A stretch of 43,500 nucleotides of DNA, from NCBI RefSeq assembly GCF_964340395.1, contig NC_135562.1, forward strand, positions 7,091,634 through 7,135,133, read 5' to 3'. Below are positions 20,127-31,945 of the stretch, one piece after another. The notes under the pieces are model-generated. The model was not told the origin of the DNA, searched no databases, and saw only the letters and a list, made by a program, of their open reading frames with translations. Position 1 is the stretch's first letter, and each line of letters begins with the position of its first letter. This stretch comes from Glandiceps talaboti (Eukaryota > Hemichordata > Enteropneusta > Spengelidae). A program made the position numbers and the translations under genes.

Positions 20127-22626
20127 GTGAGATTTCAATGTGTGATTTATATTAATTGTAAAAGAAACATCTACGCGTGAAAGTTACTTGCATTTCCTTG
20201 TATGTAACTCATAGTAAAGTCCCGATACAACTGTTTCGAATTGTAAATAATTCACCAAACTAAAAATAACTCGATACTTTCGCCCACCTGTTCAAATTCA
20301 ATATGGCTGCTGCACGATAACATTTCGATTTCTGTCTACTTAAAACTCATTTAGACACATTACCCTGAAAGAAAAAATTGTGACCCTCTTAACCCAGGTT
20401 CATTTATCTTGCTCACGTGTAATATTTTGTTGTGTGTATGGCGGCAAGGAGTTGAAGAATCATACTTGCATGTAAAAGTGCAGCCGACACGTTCACCGAG
20501 GTTACGCGCGACAACATTTTGAGCCAGGAGTTTTCAATATCGGGTCTAATTTACACCCACGATACTAAGTTTAATGAATTTCGTTGCAGTGCATAATCGA
20601 CTCTGTCGTTTCAATTATACACTTTAATGATTATGTGAAATTGTCGAGGTGTTTCATTTTCGAGGAAATAAGAGGAAGTCGGTAAACAGAGGATTTGCTG
20701 TCGTTCTCTCCTTTCCCGCGCTTAGAGATAGACTACAACAGATTGATTTCCTTGAACACTGTAGCTCATCATTGTATTCTCCGAGAATAAGCTTATCATC
20801 TAAAAGAACCTGTTATATTATCAAACCAAATTTGAACATTTTGTGTGCTTGTTGGCGAACTTGAAACTGTTCATCCCTTTGGTTTGTTTGTTTGTTGGTT
20901 ATGTGTGCGAGCTTTCAAACTTTGATATGCTCTAGAAGACGGTTGCGCTGACTTGGCTTTCCGCTATTTACCTGGTGATTCAGTGGAGGCCTAGCGCGAG
21001 TTCCTTATACCCATAACCTTTTGGAGACAACATTTCGGCCAAAAGGATTCACACACTCTTTTCGTTGCCGTAACTTTATGGCACATTTCAACTGAATTTT
21101 GGATTGGAATCATAGATAGTATATTCATTTGCGAATTGGTGATAAAACTGGGTTACCCGCTAAACTTATTTGACAAAAAATTCCTGTTTGTTATCAACTT
21201 TTTGTCAAATCTGAAGTTTGTTTTAGATTAGAATTACATTGAACATATTTAGTATTCAAATGATGTCAAAATGAGCATTGTAGATGTCACAAAATTCATA
21301 AAAATGGACATCTGAGTCAAGTTATTGGGGAAGTTATTTCATTATGGGTTGAGGAGTGAAGGGGCTACGTGTACAACCCTGTCAGGTATCACAGTCATCA
21401 AGTCTGCATCTTGTCAACATCACAACTACATGCCAGATGTACACAAGAAAACACTGCATATGTCGTCTGTACCTCCGGGGTTCATTTCTGCTTTTTTTTC
21501 TAACCCATTTTCATTTTGTGTGGCCTACAAGTGTAAACTTAGGTTGAAAGTATTCAAACAACATTCTGTCTTGTGTTTTTCACGGTTAAAATATGTGTCG
21601 ATGGTTAATCACTTGATACACGACTTCCTGTGACCTCAATTGCCGCTATGAGACTCCGCGGAGCACCGTCAAAATTTTCATTTGTGTTTTTATATTTTTT
21701 TTCTTTCATAGACGTCTACCGTTCCCTCATTTTCCTCAAATGAACAAATTTATTTTTTTTCAGTTCGTACACGCACAAGCCTTGTACATTGATGAAAATC
21801 ACATAAAAGTATTCCTAAAGTCATTAGTGGTGATTGATGAAAAATGCGTGAACTATGTCGCTTAAACACACAAACATATACAAACAACCAAACGTTTTAA
21901 AACAACTATAATTAACGACACGTGGCGACGATTGACGGAAACGCCTTTTTAAAAAAAAAAAACCGCAGCCAACGTCTTTGAACACCGAAAACGAAAGATG
22001 TGAAACACACGTATGAACACATCTTATCAAATAAATGAAATAAATGAAGGAAACAAATAAGTCGATAATCGGAACGAAAATGAATAATTCTGTATGAGTT
22101 GACCTCAGTTTTAATGCTTTTTTGAAAAGAAATCCTTCGAGTTAGCTATTCACCAGATAATCCCAATACGCCTCAACATGCGCATAACAACCTGACGGTG
22201 TCCTTACAAGAGATTACAGATGGGCCTCTCCAGCTCCATCCGATCGATAGATCGACCGTCCATGGGCGGATTGCTGTCATAGTGAACGCCCCGAATGGTT
22301 GAACTGTGGACCTCGGGGAAAGTAGATTTCCGAAGATGGCATCGGATGTGGTCACCCGAGAAGGGGTTAACAATAAGTCGAACCGACGCCATGTGATCTT
22401 TTACCCGATGCACCAAGATCAAATTTACACTCGACTTCAGCTGCAGCTAAAAGGAGATACATAATGATGTCAATGTTTGGAGATATTAATGCCGGGAGAA
22501 CGTCAAACGTACTCTCGGCTATCATTTACGAGTATTAACATTCCTAACGAATCATAACTAGCGAACCGTTCCAGATACGGCGTAGTCGAAGCGAGGAGAT
22601 GGAAATCCTAAACCCCCTTCCTATAA
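20127..22626. other. Upstream/intronic sequence, no gene recognised
   Basis: Contains a small perfect hairpin near 21169-21212 (ATTTGACAAAAA against TTTTTGTCAAAT). Open frames near 20649-20864 (no ATG), 21325-21633 and 22173-22422 are of unknown meaning and lack splice support. Confidence 0.5.
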
Positions 22627-22644
22627 CCCCCCCCCCCCCCCCCC
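22627..22644. repeat. Poly-C tract (18)
   Basis: Run of 18 C on the plus strand, the longest of the window. Confidence 0.95.
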
Positions 22645-24723
22645 GACAACTTGAAACAGATCTTTCGCCCCCTGAAAAACGAACAAACGAACGAACCATA
22701 GATTTAAAACTTCAATATAGTCCCTCCTATTTATAGATACCTTTTGCAATTAGGCCTTGCGTATTATATTGTAACCTTGAGACATTAAATTGTCAAAAAA
22801 CATCGAACAATATGAGATATTAGTGAAGGTAGCAAGTTGGATTGCATTTCAAGAAGCATTTTTGCGGGTCAGTGAATGATTTTTCGATCAAGAAAATGCG
22901 ATTGCGCAAAGCGAAACACCCAGAGTGGGTCCCACGAATTAAAAAACCGTGAATCGTTAAAGTAGGAACTGAGCCAATGTAATGTCCTTGGTTGCTTTGA
23001 AAACATGCATTGAATAACTGTAGAAGAATGCAACGAGGGAAATGGTCTTCTGTTTTTTTGTTCACGGATGCTGACACTTCGCGCGCCGTGCCAAAGTACG
23101 CTCATATTGTAACACCGCTGTATTTTTAGTCAATTTGTCGCGGAATACGGATATTCCGACATATAAATTTTCTTTAAAATTGCACAAGACAGCCTTTGTG
23201 TTGTCAGACGTGTATTCGCAGAAATTCCAACACTAAGTGGAAAAATTATGGGGAAAAGTTATATTAAAACGTCGATATTCGTACGAGAATATAAATGGTT
23301 TTCCAACACAGGCCTCAGTGGTCTCCTTCGATGCAAATTTTTATTGGAGAGTCGTTTTTTATCTGCACGCTTCGAGGTAACGCTATTTCGGTTCCTTTTA
23401 TTCACTCGCCAATAGAAAAATAATTTTGTATTCACCCCCACAATAGCATAATTTGCATGACTTTGATATCAGATGCATTCAGCGTAATACAAAAGATTTC
23501 CCTATGTTACATCTGAAAATGTGGCGAGGAGGAAAGCCTTACATATTTTTTTTGGCGGGAAATTGTTTCTGTCAAATGTCGCGCGTGAGTTTATTTGACG
23601 AGAAATTATATCTGTCAAATATTGAATGTACATTACACCAAAGCAGGATATACGTGCGTTGGGAAGATAAGGATTTTAGCGACAATGCTATCTGATAATG
23701 TTTCGATGCATGGTCGGTTTTATAACCCGCGCTTGAAGTTTTCACTGAATTGAATCGGATACCTGCACATGTATACAGTACATGACCAGTATGAATTTTT
23801 TCAAATATCTCGAATCTAAATAATCTGAAGAAAAAATAGTGATTCCGTTGTCGTGTGAATAGAAATGCTTATTGAAAAATGATTATTAATACATTTATGT
23901 TGATCTGCTTGTTCAGGTAGCATTTGTTCCAACTCAAATATACCCCAGGGCCCAATTTCAGTTCTCACGCAGTTCAATGCGCATGCGTATATTCTCCAAC
24001 GTTTCGATGGGTTATCACTTGACCATAAACAAGTCACCGCAATCAAATAAATAAAATCATGTTTCTATTTAACCAAAACAGTGAAAAAAAATGCGAAAAT
24101 TAGATATTGTCAACAAATAAAGTTTTAATTCAATCGACACAAGTTTCAAATGTGATGTACTTGATATTTCATTTCCTGTTTTATATTAGTACTCAACTAA
24201 AAATGTGTCACGTATTCACTTTGAAAACGGCACTTGAAATATTACCATGACTTCTCTGCTGGGACATCATTTTTCACGTGAAGGTGAGCGAGACCACGCA
24301 TGTACCGTAAACAAGTCAATTAAATCCTGAGAGATGACCTCGGAGGAAAATACATCATTTTTCGTCCCCTCACATACCCCGGGCGTTTCTTGCTTTCATG
24401 GCCACCTGAAAGTAACTCTCCGATTACGTCACAATTAAAAGGATTTTCAAATTATTGCCGGTAATAATCATACAATCTGGGTGATGAACTTTTTTGGCGG
24501 GAGAATGTTGTGATACCAAATAAGCGATAACATTGGCAGTCGTCTGTCGTAACCGCTGTTTGTTTTATGGCATTCCGTGGCCACACCGTAAAACATTGAT
24601 TGAATGAACACGCGAGCTGGCGGCACTTCGATAACAGTCGCAAGTCATCAAGGGAGTCGATGGATGTGAATGATTTATAAGCCTCCGATAGTCTCGAGTT
24701 TTCTCATTCAACATCTGTGACGA
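22645..24723. other. Upstream/intronic sequence with E2F-like cores
   Basis: No gene seen. TTTGGCGGGAAATTG at 23551 and TTTTTTGGCGGGAG near 24490 match the E2F core. A short internal duplication (GAAATT..TCTGTCAAAT) occurs at about 23558-23620. Confidence 0.5.
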
Positions 24724-24814
24724 CTATTTTATAAACGCGCTTTGCTCTTGGTAGTTTCTATAGAGACGCGACGCTGAGCATGCGCAGTTTACATGAAAGG
24801 GTGGCACTGAAGAT

Positions 24815-25047
24815 CACAGGGGCGTGTAATATTTCATAGATTGTTGTTTTCTTATTGCTTAGAATGCCGTTTTCTTAGGAAAATATCGTACGAAACTTGC
24901 TGCTACAAATGTATCAATCTCTATATATACTACGAAGAAATATTAAATCTCTTCCCCTTATATGTAGGAATATATAATCAAAAGGTTGTTATATTTAGTC
25001 TGTAGACCTGGAAAACAACAATCTATGAAATATTACACGCCCCTGTG
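24815..25047. mobile_element. Perfect 37-bp inverted repeat flanking a 159-bp core (MITE-like)
   Basis: The arm 24815-24851 (begins CACAGGGGCGTGTAATATTT) is the exact reverse complement of 25011-25047. The core between them resembles 8660-8806. Identical long arms indicate a recently active or gene-converted non-autonomous element. No target-site duplication was obvious, and no transposase is in the window. Confidence 0.8.
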
Positions 25048-25636
25048 CTGTAGATAGATACAATAGTGGGTAGTGAGCTCGAAGGCATACATCAGCGGGT
25101 ATTGTGTACGGGGAATATGTATGATGCGTTCTAGCTGTGCACATACCAGAACATAGTAGAACTTGCAGGACCTTCCGGAGTGATACCGGCAGTAGCTCGT
25201 GCTTACGAGTATATGTACTATTCGACACCGTACACAATAGGAGAAGCTGTGATAAAACTGATGTAAAACTAAAATCGCATACAGAACAGTGATTTTTTTT
25301 CACTTGGAATCTCAATGAAATACTACTGATGTGTCAATGTTTTACATCGTCATGGTTACCATTGCATATGACAAGCGGAATGTAAATTTTTAGTCAAGAA
25401 TAGAAACAACAAAGACGAAAAGAAGCTCTGTACTCTTTCCGTGAAGCTGTGCAAATAAGAGATCACCAGTAATCTAGAAAACCCACACCATATTTCAACT
25501 AGCGCCCCCTATCGATGAAGTATGAAATTTTAGAAAATTCGTTCAAATTCAAGTTTAGTCAATATTACAATGATAGGAACTTCATATTTATAGTTTGTTT
25601 CGACACACTGTGGTGTAAAAATACCCGTCGCTATTT

Positions 25637-25642
25637 TATAAA
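25637..25642 (+). promoter_or_regulatory. TATA box candidate
   Basis: TATAAA lies within CTATTTTATAAACG (25631-25644), 52 bases before the ATG at 25689. The identical 14-mer also occurs at 24724-24737, 907 bases upstream. Confidence 0.3.
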
Positions 25643-25688
25643 CGGAAATACAGATAATTCGCTATCTTGTAATTTGAGAACACGTAAA

Positions 25689-25853
25689 ATGAGAACAGCT
25701 GTTACTGTCTTTATTCTGGCATTCAATGTGGTCACGGTGCTATGTTGTCATAAAATGATGTCCAATCTTTCTTCCGTTGATCATAGAATAACTGACCATT
25801 CTAGGATCTATGACTGTTCACACGATTCCAGTATGATCCATAACCAGACAATT
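25689..25853 (+). CDS. Candidate first exon of an unrecognised secreted protein
   Basis: An ATG at 25689 (context GTAAAATGAG, A at -3) opens 55 codons that end exactly at a good donor (ACAATT|GTAAGC), phase 0. Residues 1-20 (MRTAVTVFILAFNVVTVLCC) have the charge-then-hydrophobic layout of a signal peptide. The rest is hydrophilic, with one further Cys and two possible N-glycosylation sites (NLS, NQT). TATAAA at 25637-25642 is 52 bases upstream, so a start about 25-30 bases after it would give a short leader. Unspliced, the frame runs to a stop at 25907. No family is recognised and no partner exon was identified, so this could be chance. Confidence 0.3.
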
Positions 25854-26035
25854 GTAAGCAACCTTCCTGACTTCAGTTTAATGCATATTTTGATAAAAAA
25901 AATATGACATGAACAAAACTAAAAATATTTACACAGATTTATAGATTGGATTACTGCCAGTCTGTGATTTCTGTTTACAAGTACGCTGAAAATCAGTTTA
26001 ATACCTATATGTTACAAAAGGGTGAGTGTTGTTTC

Positions 26036-26527
26036 AAGTTGACGGGCGAGAAATTAACACAAATTTAGTATCAATTCGCAAAAAGGTATAATTTCTATAA
26101 TTTCTGGCTAAGCATTTGTTCAAAAATTTGGCGGGGAACATAAAAGTGACACAGTTTTTCACAAATTAACATAAAATTAACATGTCTGTAATTCCAGTCT
26201 AAAATTAGGTTAATATATGACAAAAAACTACGAAACAAGAATTGTGTTCAACATTTTTGGCGGGGAACGGAAAAGTAACAATTTCGTGGGAATGGGGACG
26301 TTACGCAGTTGTAGTATGACATCATGAATTCGCCAGTAGGATTTCTGTGTAAAATTAAGTTGAAACATTCCACAAAATTTACAAAAAGAAGATTTTTTCA
26401 ACAATTTCGGTGAGATTGTGAAAATAAGTGTTCAATCCATGGATCCCGTCTAAAATTGAGTTGAAACAAGCTAAAAAGTAACAAACGAGAATTTGTATTC
26501 ACAATATTTTGGCGGGAATGAGATTAT
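26036..26527. repeat. Degenerate 100-150-bp tandem repeat carrying GGCGGG cores
   Basis: Roughly four diverged units. They share GTCTAAAATT..AGTTGAAACA, an A-rich middle with CGAGAATT, and a TTTTGGCGGG end. Cores lie near 26129, 26258 and 26511, with a decayed copy near 26411. The shared block matches E2F-like sequence scattered elsewhere. Confidence 0.7.
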
Positions 26528-26833
26528 TACTGAAAACAAGCAATTATGTATGTATCTCCGATTTCATCATTTGTTGTAGAGACCACAAGTTAATGGTCAT
26601 GTATTAGTATATAATGGCTGGCTGATATCATTATTGTATTACATATTTCACTTCAAATAATTATTTACTATCCTTTAATGCTCATTATATATGCTTACTT
26701 TTCATAAAATGACAGTGACACATTGATTTATGATAACCGAATTATATATCTAATACATGTGTATTTATGAATTTATGTTTTGTTGATATACGTGCTTACG
26801 ATCCAAGCTGTTTTTGAAATGATGATGGTGCAC

Positions 26834-26880
26834 GTGGTAGTGGTGGTGGTGGTGGTGGTGGTGGTGGTGGTGGTGGTGGT
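26834..26880. repeat. (GGT)n microsatellite
   Basis: About 15 GGT/TGG units, preceded by GATGATGG. Confidence 0.97.
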
Positions 26881-27308
26881 AAGATACGCCGTGTTGTTCA
26901 GGCATAGTGAGTGATAGCTGATAGCGTGGCTATATCGTAGTATTGATGATTACGACAACGACAATGATGACGGCAGTACTTTTTTTTGACAGTAGAACTT
27001 GTCACCACCGGCGACAATTCAGTTATATTACCTTTGGCAATGAAAATGTAAACAGCGACCTCAACGTCCAATTATTTCGGAATTACCACGCTTTCACATA
27101 ATCATGTCGTTATCTCATTGTATTTATAGATTTATTTTTCTAGTATTTTTTCACTTATATGCAACTTGTAATTATATCTGTTTTATTGCCGTTTGTCTTT
27201 TAGAATATGCCGAGAGTAAATGAACCATGAAATGTAGATTATATTACTATGTCATCAAAGTCTTCACGTACGTACCTGACCGTGAAAATCAATTAAAAGT
27301 GTATTAAA

Positions 27309-27407
27309 ATGTATAATATATCAAAATACAGTCATCGGGAAGTCACAATATTGCCCAATGGCGATAAACAAGTACAAAAAATAACATCCCGGTACTTAGT
27401 CCGTAAG
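27309..27407 (+). CDS. Candidate exon, unrecognised product
   Basis: An ATG at 27309 (A at -3) opens 33 codons ending at a very good donor (CGTAAG|GTACGTG), phase 0. The peptide includes HREVTILPNGDKQVQK and SRYLVRK, a balanced composition for AT-rich DNA. Alternatively the ATACAG at 27319-27324 is an acceptor and the exon begins at 27325 in the same frame, needing a phase-2 partner, but its pyrimidine tract is poor. Unspliced, the frame continues to 27536 with a basic, serine-rich tail. No family recognised. Confidence 0.22.
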
Positions 27408-27536
27408 GTACGTGTACGCTGTGGCAGCAGCCTTCCTCGTCGGCCACGGCCCGCCCATTCATCAGCAAGTGACGTGTTGTCTGTATCTGATAGGACATTG
27501 ACATCACTCTTGACACAATCTGCCCTATATACCTGA

Positions 27537-29397
27537 GCCTGCACTTTTCTTACGTATTTATTTACGTTATTGTTTATAATTACGACTGTCGGATGTGAAC
27601 CTGGGGCCATTTCCACAACAAAACAACTCGATATCAGCAACTACTGGGCCGAGAAGTAAAAGCGATCCGAGAATGGATCCCCAGTGGACAGTTATAACGA
27701 AATCTTTGAAATGTGATTTTAAGGTAACATGATATTTGTAGTATAGAATAGTTATCGAAGATCTTCCTAAGAAACCCATTAAAATACATAATATTTGTTC
27801 ATTTTTATTTCTGAATGTTCTCAATCATTCAGGTATGAAGGTATTATGACAGAAGTACAATCTATGGCATTCGCGCAATCCAGAGCTGTTATTTCTTTGA
27901 CAATGTGAAACAACGGTGCGTCTCGGACGGTGCCGTAAAAGAGGCTGTATTTACGACGATGAATCTATCGTCATTGAAGTTGTTGTTATTTTGAGAGGCA
28001 ACACTGCAGACAACATCTGCCCAAGGGCCAGGCCAAGACTGAACGTGAAAATGTTACCGCTTTGAAAACAGCAAGTCTAGCTAGGTCTAGATAGGTCGTA
28101 GATATTTCAAAATGGAATAATGTCATGATTTATATTTTCAAGTAAACCATTGTCGCCAGTTAGAGTGATAGAGGCCTTGGGGTTTTACGACGATGTTGAA
28201 CCGTTGCCGCAAAGACGTCTGGTAGTTTTACGACAATGACCAAAAAAGGAAAATAACGAATCTACATTTTACTTGAATTTCATTATCACAGACTTCAAGT
28301 ACAAAAAATTATCGTTTAAATTGTTTTTATTAAATTATTGGGGAAATTATTTTGTGGAGTAGCGCCAACAGCGAAAATAGAGAGGGTATATATGTATATT
28401 CGTCAGAGGTAAAATTGTCCATTCCACAGCAACAGATTTTCGTCATTTAATTTTTTCCGACAGTATGGGCATAAAACTGATTGCCTGTTTATCCCTGTTC
28501 GATGTTTTGATCCAAATATGGGTAGACATATGGATTGGAAGGGTTTATTGATTACTGACATGCTGTGATCTGTATTGTGACGAACGTTGCCGTCCCAGGA
28601 GCTGTACTTGAAACTGGTGACCCATGGCAACGGAAATATGCATGGATTGGTCACTATTTCACTATTTGAAATGATGTATAGCTCGCCTACAGGCGAATAC
28701 ACCATCCCAAGCCGATTGATCAGTATTGACACTTGTGCGCAGTCTCAAATTGCGATTTTATTTATGAGCCGGAGTAGGTTCGGTCTCGTTATGATAATGT
28801 GTTTTCTGTTGGTGTCAAAAAAATAATAACAAGAATGGATGTATTGAAATCCGAAAACGAAAACGTCTGCTCAATATGTGACAGAATTAGGTACATTCAA
28901 ATTTGCTTTTTACTATCACTGGGACGGAAAATGAAGCAGCCATCTGAAATACGACACACATAATGGGTCCCATCAGAAAATATTCACACGCATATTGTAA
29001 CGTTGCGTTAATTATATACAATGTACGTATGTTGGGAGAACTCTAGGACGGCGTATAAACCATCCTTTTATCCCGACAAATTGATTTTTTCTCTCGATAT
29101 GTTTAACTATCGTAGGCGTGCTTGGTGATGCATATGGGGTGTTGTTGGATTGCCTCTGGTCGGCAGTCACGCCGGTATTTATTTCATACAGGTACTCCTT
29201 TGGGACATACGCAAGCTATAAATTGCAGAAATGTTAAAATTGTTTAGTGAAAACAGAAAGAGTAAAAAACAGGGGTACAACATCAAAAAAAGGAAAGAAA
29301 AACTAATTTTTGGTCGTCTCAAGTAAATCTTGGTGGTGCAGTTTCACAGTCAAAATAACTTATTGTTGATGGACTCTAACGATAAAGTTAGGAAAAG
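27537..29397. other. Upstream/intronic sequence, no named gene
   Basis: Apart from the unrecognised open frame at 28403-28705, nothing stands out. Confidence 0.5.
28403..28705 (-). CDS. Unrecognised single-exon ORF of about 100 codons
   Basis: An ATG at about 28705 opens a frame of about 100 codons to a stop at 28403. It begins MVYSPVGELYIISNSE and contains a C-P-Y-C-R-K-K segment near its end. Only one CxxC pair is present, too little to call a zinc finger. The opposite strand is also open for about 80 codons. No splice signals were convincing. It may be a decayed gene or chance. Confidence 0.12.
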   Translation of the reverse strand: MVYSPVGELYIISNSEIVTNPCIFPLPWVTSFKYSSWDGNVRHNTDHSMSVINKPFQSICLPIFGSKHRTGINRQSVLCPYCRKKLNDENLLLWNGQFYL

Positions 29398-29413
29398 CCC
29401 CCCCCCCCCCCCC
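29398..29413. repeat. Poly-C tract (16)
   Basis: Run of 16 C on the plus strand. Confidence 0.95.
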
Positions 29414-30049
29414 GTGTAGTAGTATTACGTGAGATACGCATATATGGACGTTTGACAGGCATATTTTATATTTCTGAGAAAACCCTAGTGCAGTCGTGCG
29501 CACATAGATCTATGGAACCACATGGCATGCAAAATAGGTGTTAACGAGCCCAAGCTCAGTGAGACCCACATGAAGCAAATTTCAAAAATAATCATGGTTG
29601 TTTTGCCAAATAAGGGGTGTTACATGTATAATCTTGTCACTGATTAGCCCTACGGCGAAGATCGATGATGGTACCCTATTACTTATACAAAGTGTTGTTG
29701 ACAATAGATAATAAGCTCAAGTCCCACGTGACTAATTAATTTTCAGCTTTTTTTAGTCTTTCGTCAATTTCAAGGTTTTTCGGTGAATGTTATACAGACT
29801 AGATTCATCGAATAGTGTTACGATTAATTGTCACTTTTCCTTCGGACTTTTTGTTTTCATTACATATTTTTCAGTTTTATTCTATAATTTTCTGCAGATG
29901 TCGTCTGCCATACTTGATGACGAAAGTACAGACAAACACGTACACGTAATGTCTCACAGTTACAACTTGGAACTGGGGTGTACATTGTCGTAACACAGTC
30001 GTCTTACAGGACACCACCTCTTTACGGCAATGTACACTCAATAACAACA

Positions 30050-30061
30050 CCCCCCCCCCCC
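30050..30061. repeat. Poly-C tract (12)
   Basis: Run of 12 C on the plus strand. Confidence 0.95.
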
Positions 30062-31641
30062 GCCGAAAGGAACCCACTTACAAAATGCTCGAAAGCGAGA
30101 CTATTGATATATTATTCATTGAGGATGGGTATATATGCGATAATGTCGGATATTTCGCGACTAAAATCTATAGTTTGGGATACACAAGACAAAATTTAAT
30201 AAATACATAATCGTAAATCAAATCCCATATAAGCTTAAATTTAAATTTGTTTTAAAATATGTGCTGCGAAATTTCAGTAAATTATGAAACTTTGAGTACT
30301 GTGTATAGCTGTATCTGAACCTCGACATCGGTTATGGAATCGATTTTCTTTCACTGCCTAGGCCTGTAATCATTTGTGTGCGGTATAATTGTAAACTACT
30401 GGGCCGTGCACAGAGTACGGTCACTGGCCACGTTAATATGCCAAAATGCCTATATAAGAAGCTTTCGTTGTTCAATCAATGAATGGCGGGAAACGTATTT
30501 CATTTCAACAGTCAACATTTGTCAAAATTTAGAGAAAAAATCCAAAATTTAGAGCTAAGTACGGAATCACGTGACTTATTCTTGCGGCGCAGACGGCCTC
30601 GTCAATATTGAGGCATAGTGCAGAGCTTATTTATTGTTGACAGCACGAGACGACACTGTTCATACGGGACATTTGTGATAAAGCAAACGAGTAGGGAGGA
30701 GGTGATGACGCACTGCACTGGTCGCCATGGTTACAGGGATTTTGTACTGGTCACCATCATAACGTGTACGTTACATCGTGACTGGTTACTTTATCATATT
30801 ATAGGTTCAGATCGAAAGTTGACTGGAGTGTATAGTAGTGAGTGGTACAAGAGAAATGAAAAGTATACAACGGTTTCCAGCGAGGGAGATCGAAAACTCG
30901 AAGTTCGAATTCCCGCCAAAATAATATGAAAACAATTCTAGTTTACTGTCACGTTTGACTCATCTGAAATGTGTTTTCGATTGGAATAATCATCAGTAAC
31001 AATATGATGACCTTCGTTCGAGAATATAATATGACCCAAAACGTAATTGTTTTTTACGATAGAAAAGAAGAAAGAAAGAAAAAAGCCATAGCCTCAATGT
31101 TCATAAAATTTGCATCATAGTGAAGGCATTGATCAACTCAGATGCGTGACTTTGGTGTTCTTGTGTTGGCCCATCATGTCGCCATTCTCCCGTTGTGATT
31201 ATACTGTGCGTCGCTGCTCAGTTCACTATAGTATTTTTTAAACTAGTGAAAGAATTTAATATTTGTATCCAATATGGTTCAAAGATGGAACACGATACCC
31301 ATATAAATTTGGAGTTATAGTAATCGGATCGGCATTAGCATTGGGTCGTTTGCATCGTATATTTTACGAGATATTTCTGTGTGGGACAATATTCGAGCCT
31401 GAAACGCCCTGAGCAGGCCCAAGACTAATAATTCGGATTTTGACATTGCCTACGGCGATAACGAAAAAGGCAAATATAGGATTTTTCTAAGCTTATTAGT
31501 GTATATGCAAATCTGTCTGCTATCTTTCACTTTGTGCTTCGAGGCGACATTTCGGTGTTAGACGGATTGTAAGAGTTTTTTTGCAATATCTAGAGGTCAG
31601 GGGTCATGTGGCTTTGTCAGTTACTCATTAATCTTCGCTTT
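30062..31641. other. Upstream/intronic sequence, no gene recognised
   Basis: Two further GGCGGGAA cores (near 30484 on plus, near 30911 on minus). The open frame at 30618-30929 has no splice support. Confidence 0.5.
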
Positions 31642-31945
31642 TTCATACCAACTTACAGGCTATCTTTTGATTTTGTTGTAATAACCGAGCAAAGTCTGAA
31701 AAAGGCGGATTTAACGGTCGTCCCCGACTACGTATACTTTTTGCGCGCCAAAACTGCAGCAATATTTTCTGCAGTTATCCGTTACTTCATTCCAAAATAT
31801 GCGCCATCTTTTGATTTTCTTGAATAGAATCCTGATGTAATAACAGCATACTGAAATACTTGAAAGCGGGCTCCAACTGTCGTCTGCGACTACCCAGTTT
31901 TGCGCGCCAAAACTATGCAATATTTTCTGTCGCTTGAAAATTTCA
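31642..31945. repeat. Diverged tandem duplication, period about 155-160 bp
   Basis: Copy A (31642-31795) and copy B (31796-31945) share TTCAT.CCAA, CATCTTTTGATTTT.TTG, GTCGTC..CGACTAC and the identical block GCGCGCCAAAACT (31743 and 31902) followed by GCAATATTTTCTG. The GCGCGCCAAAA block is E2F-like and better conserved than its surroundings. Confidence 0.8.

Noticed and set aside
27332-27640. 102-codon minus-strand frame with a GRGRRGR segment
   Set aside because: No pyrimidine tract before the candidate acceptors and no donor in frame. Overlaps the better-supported plus-strand candidate exon.
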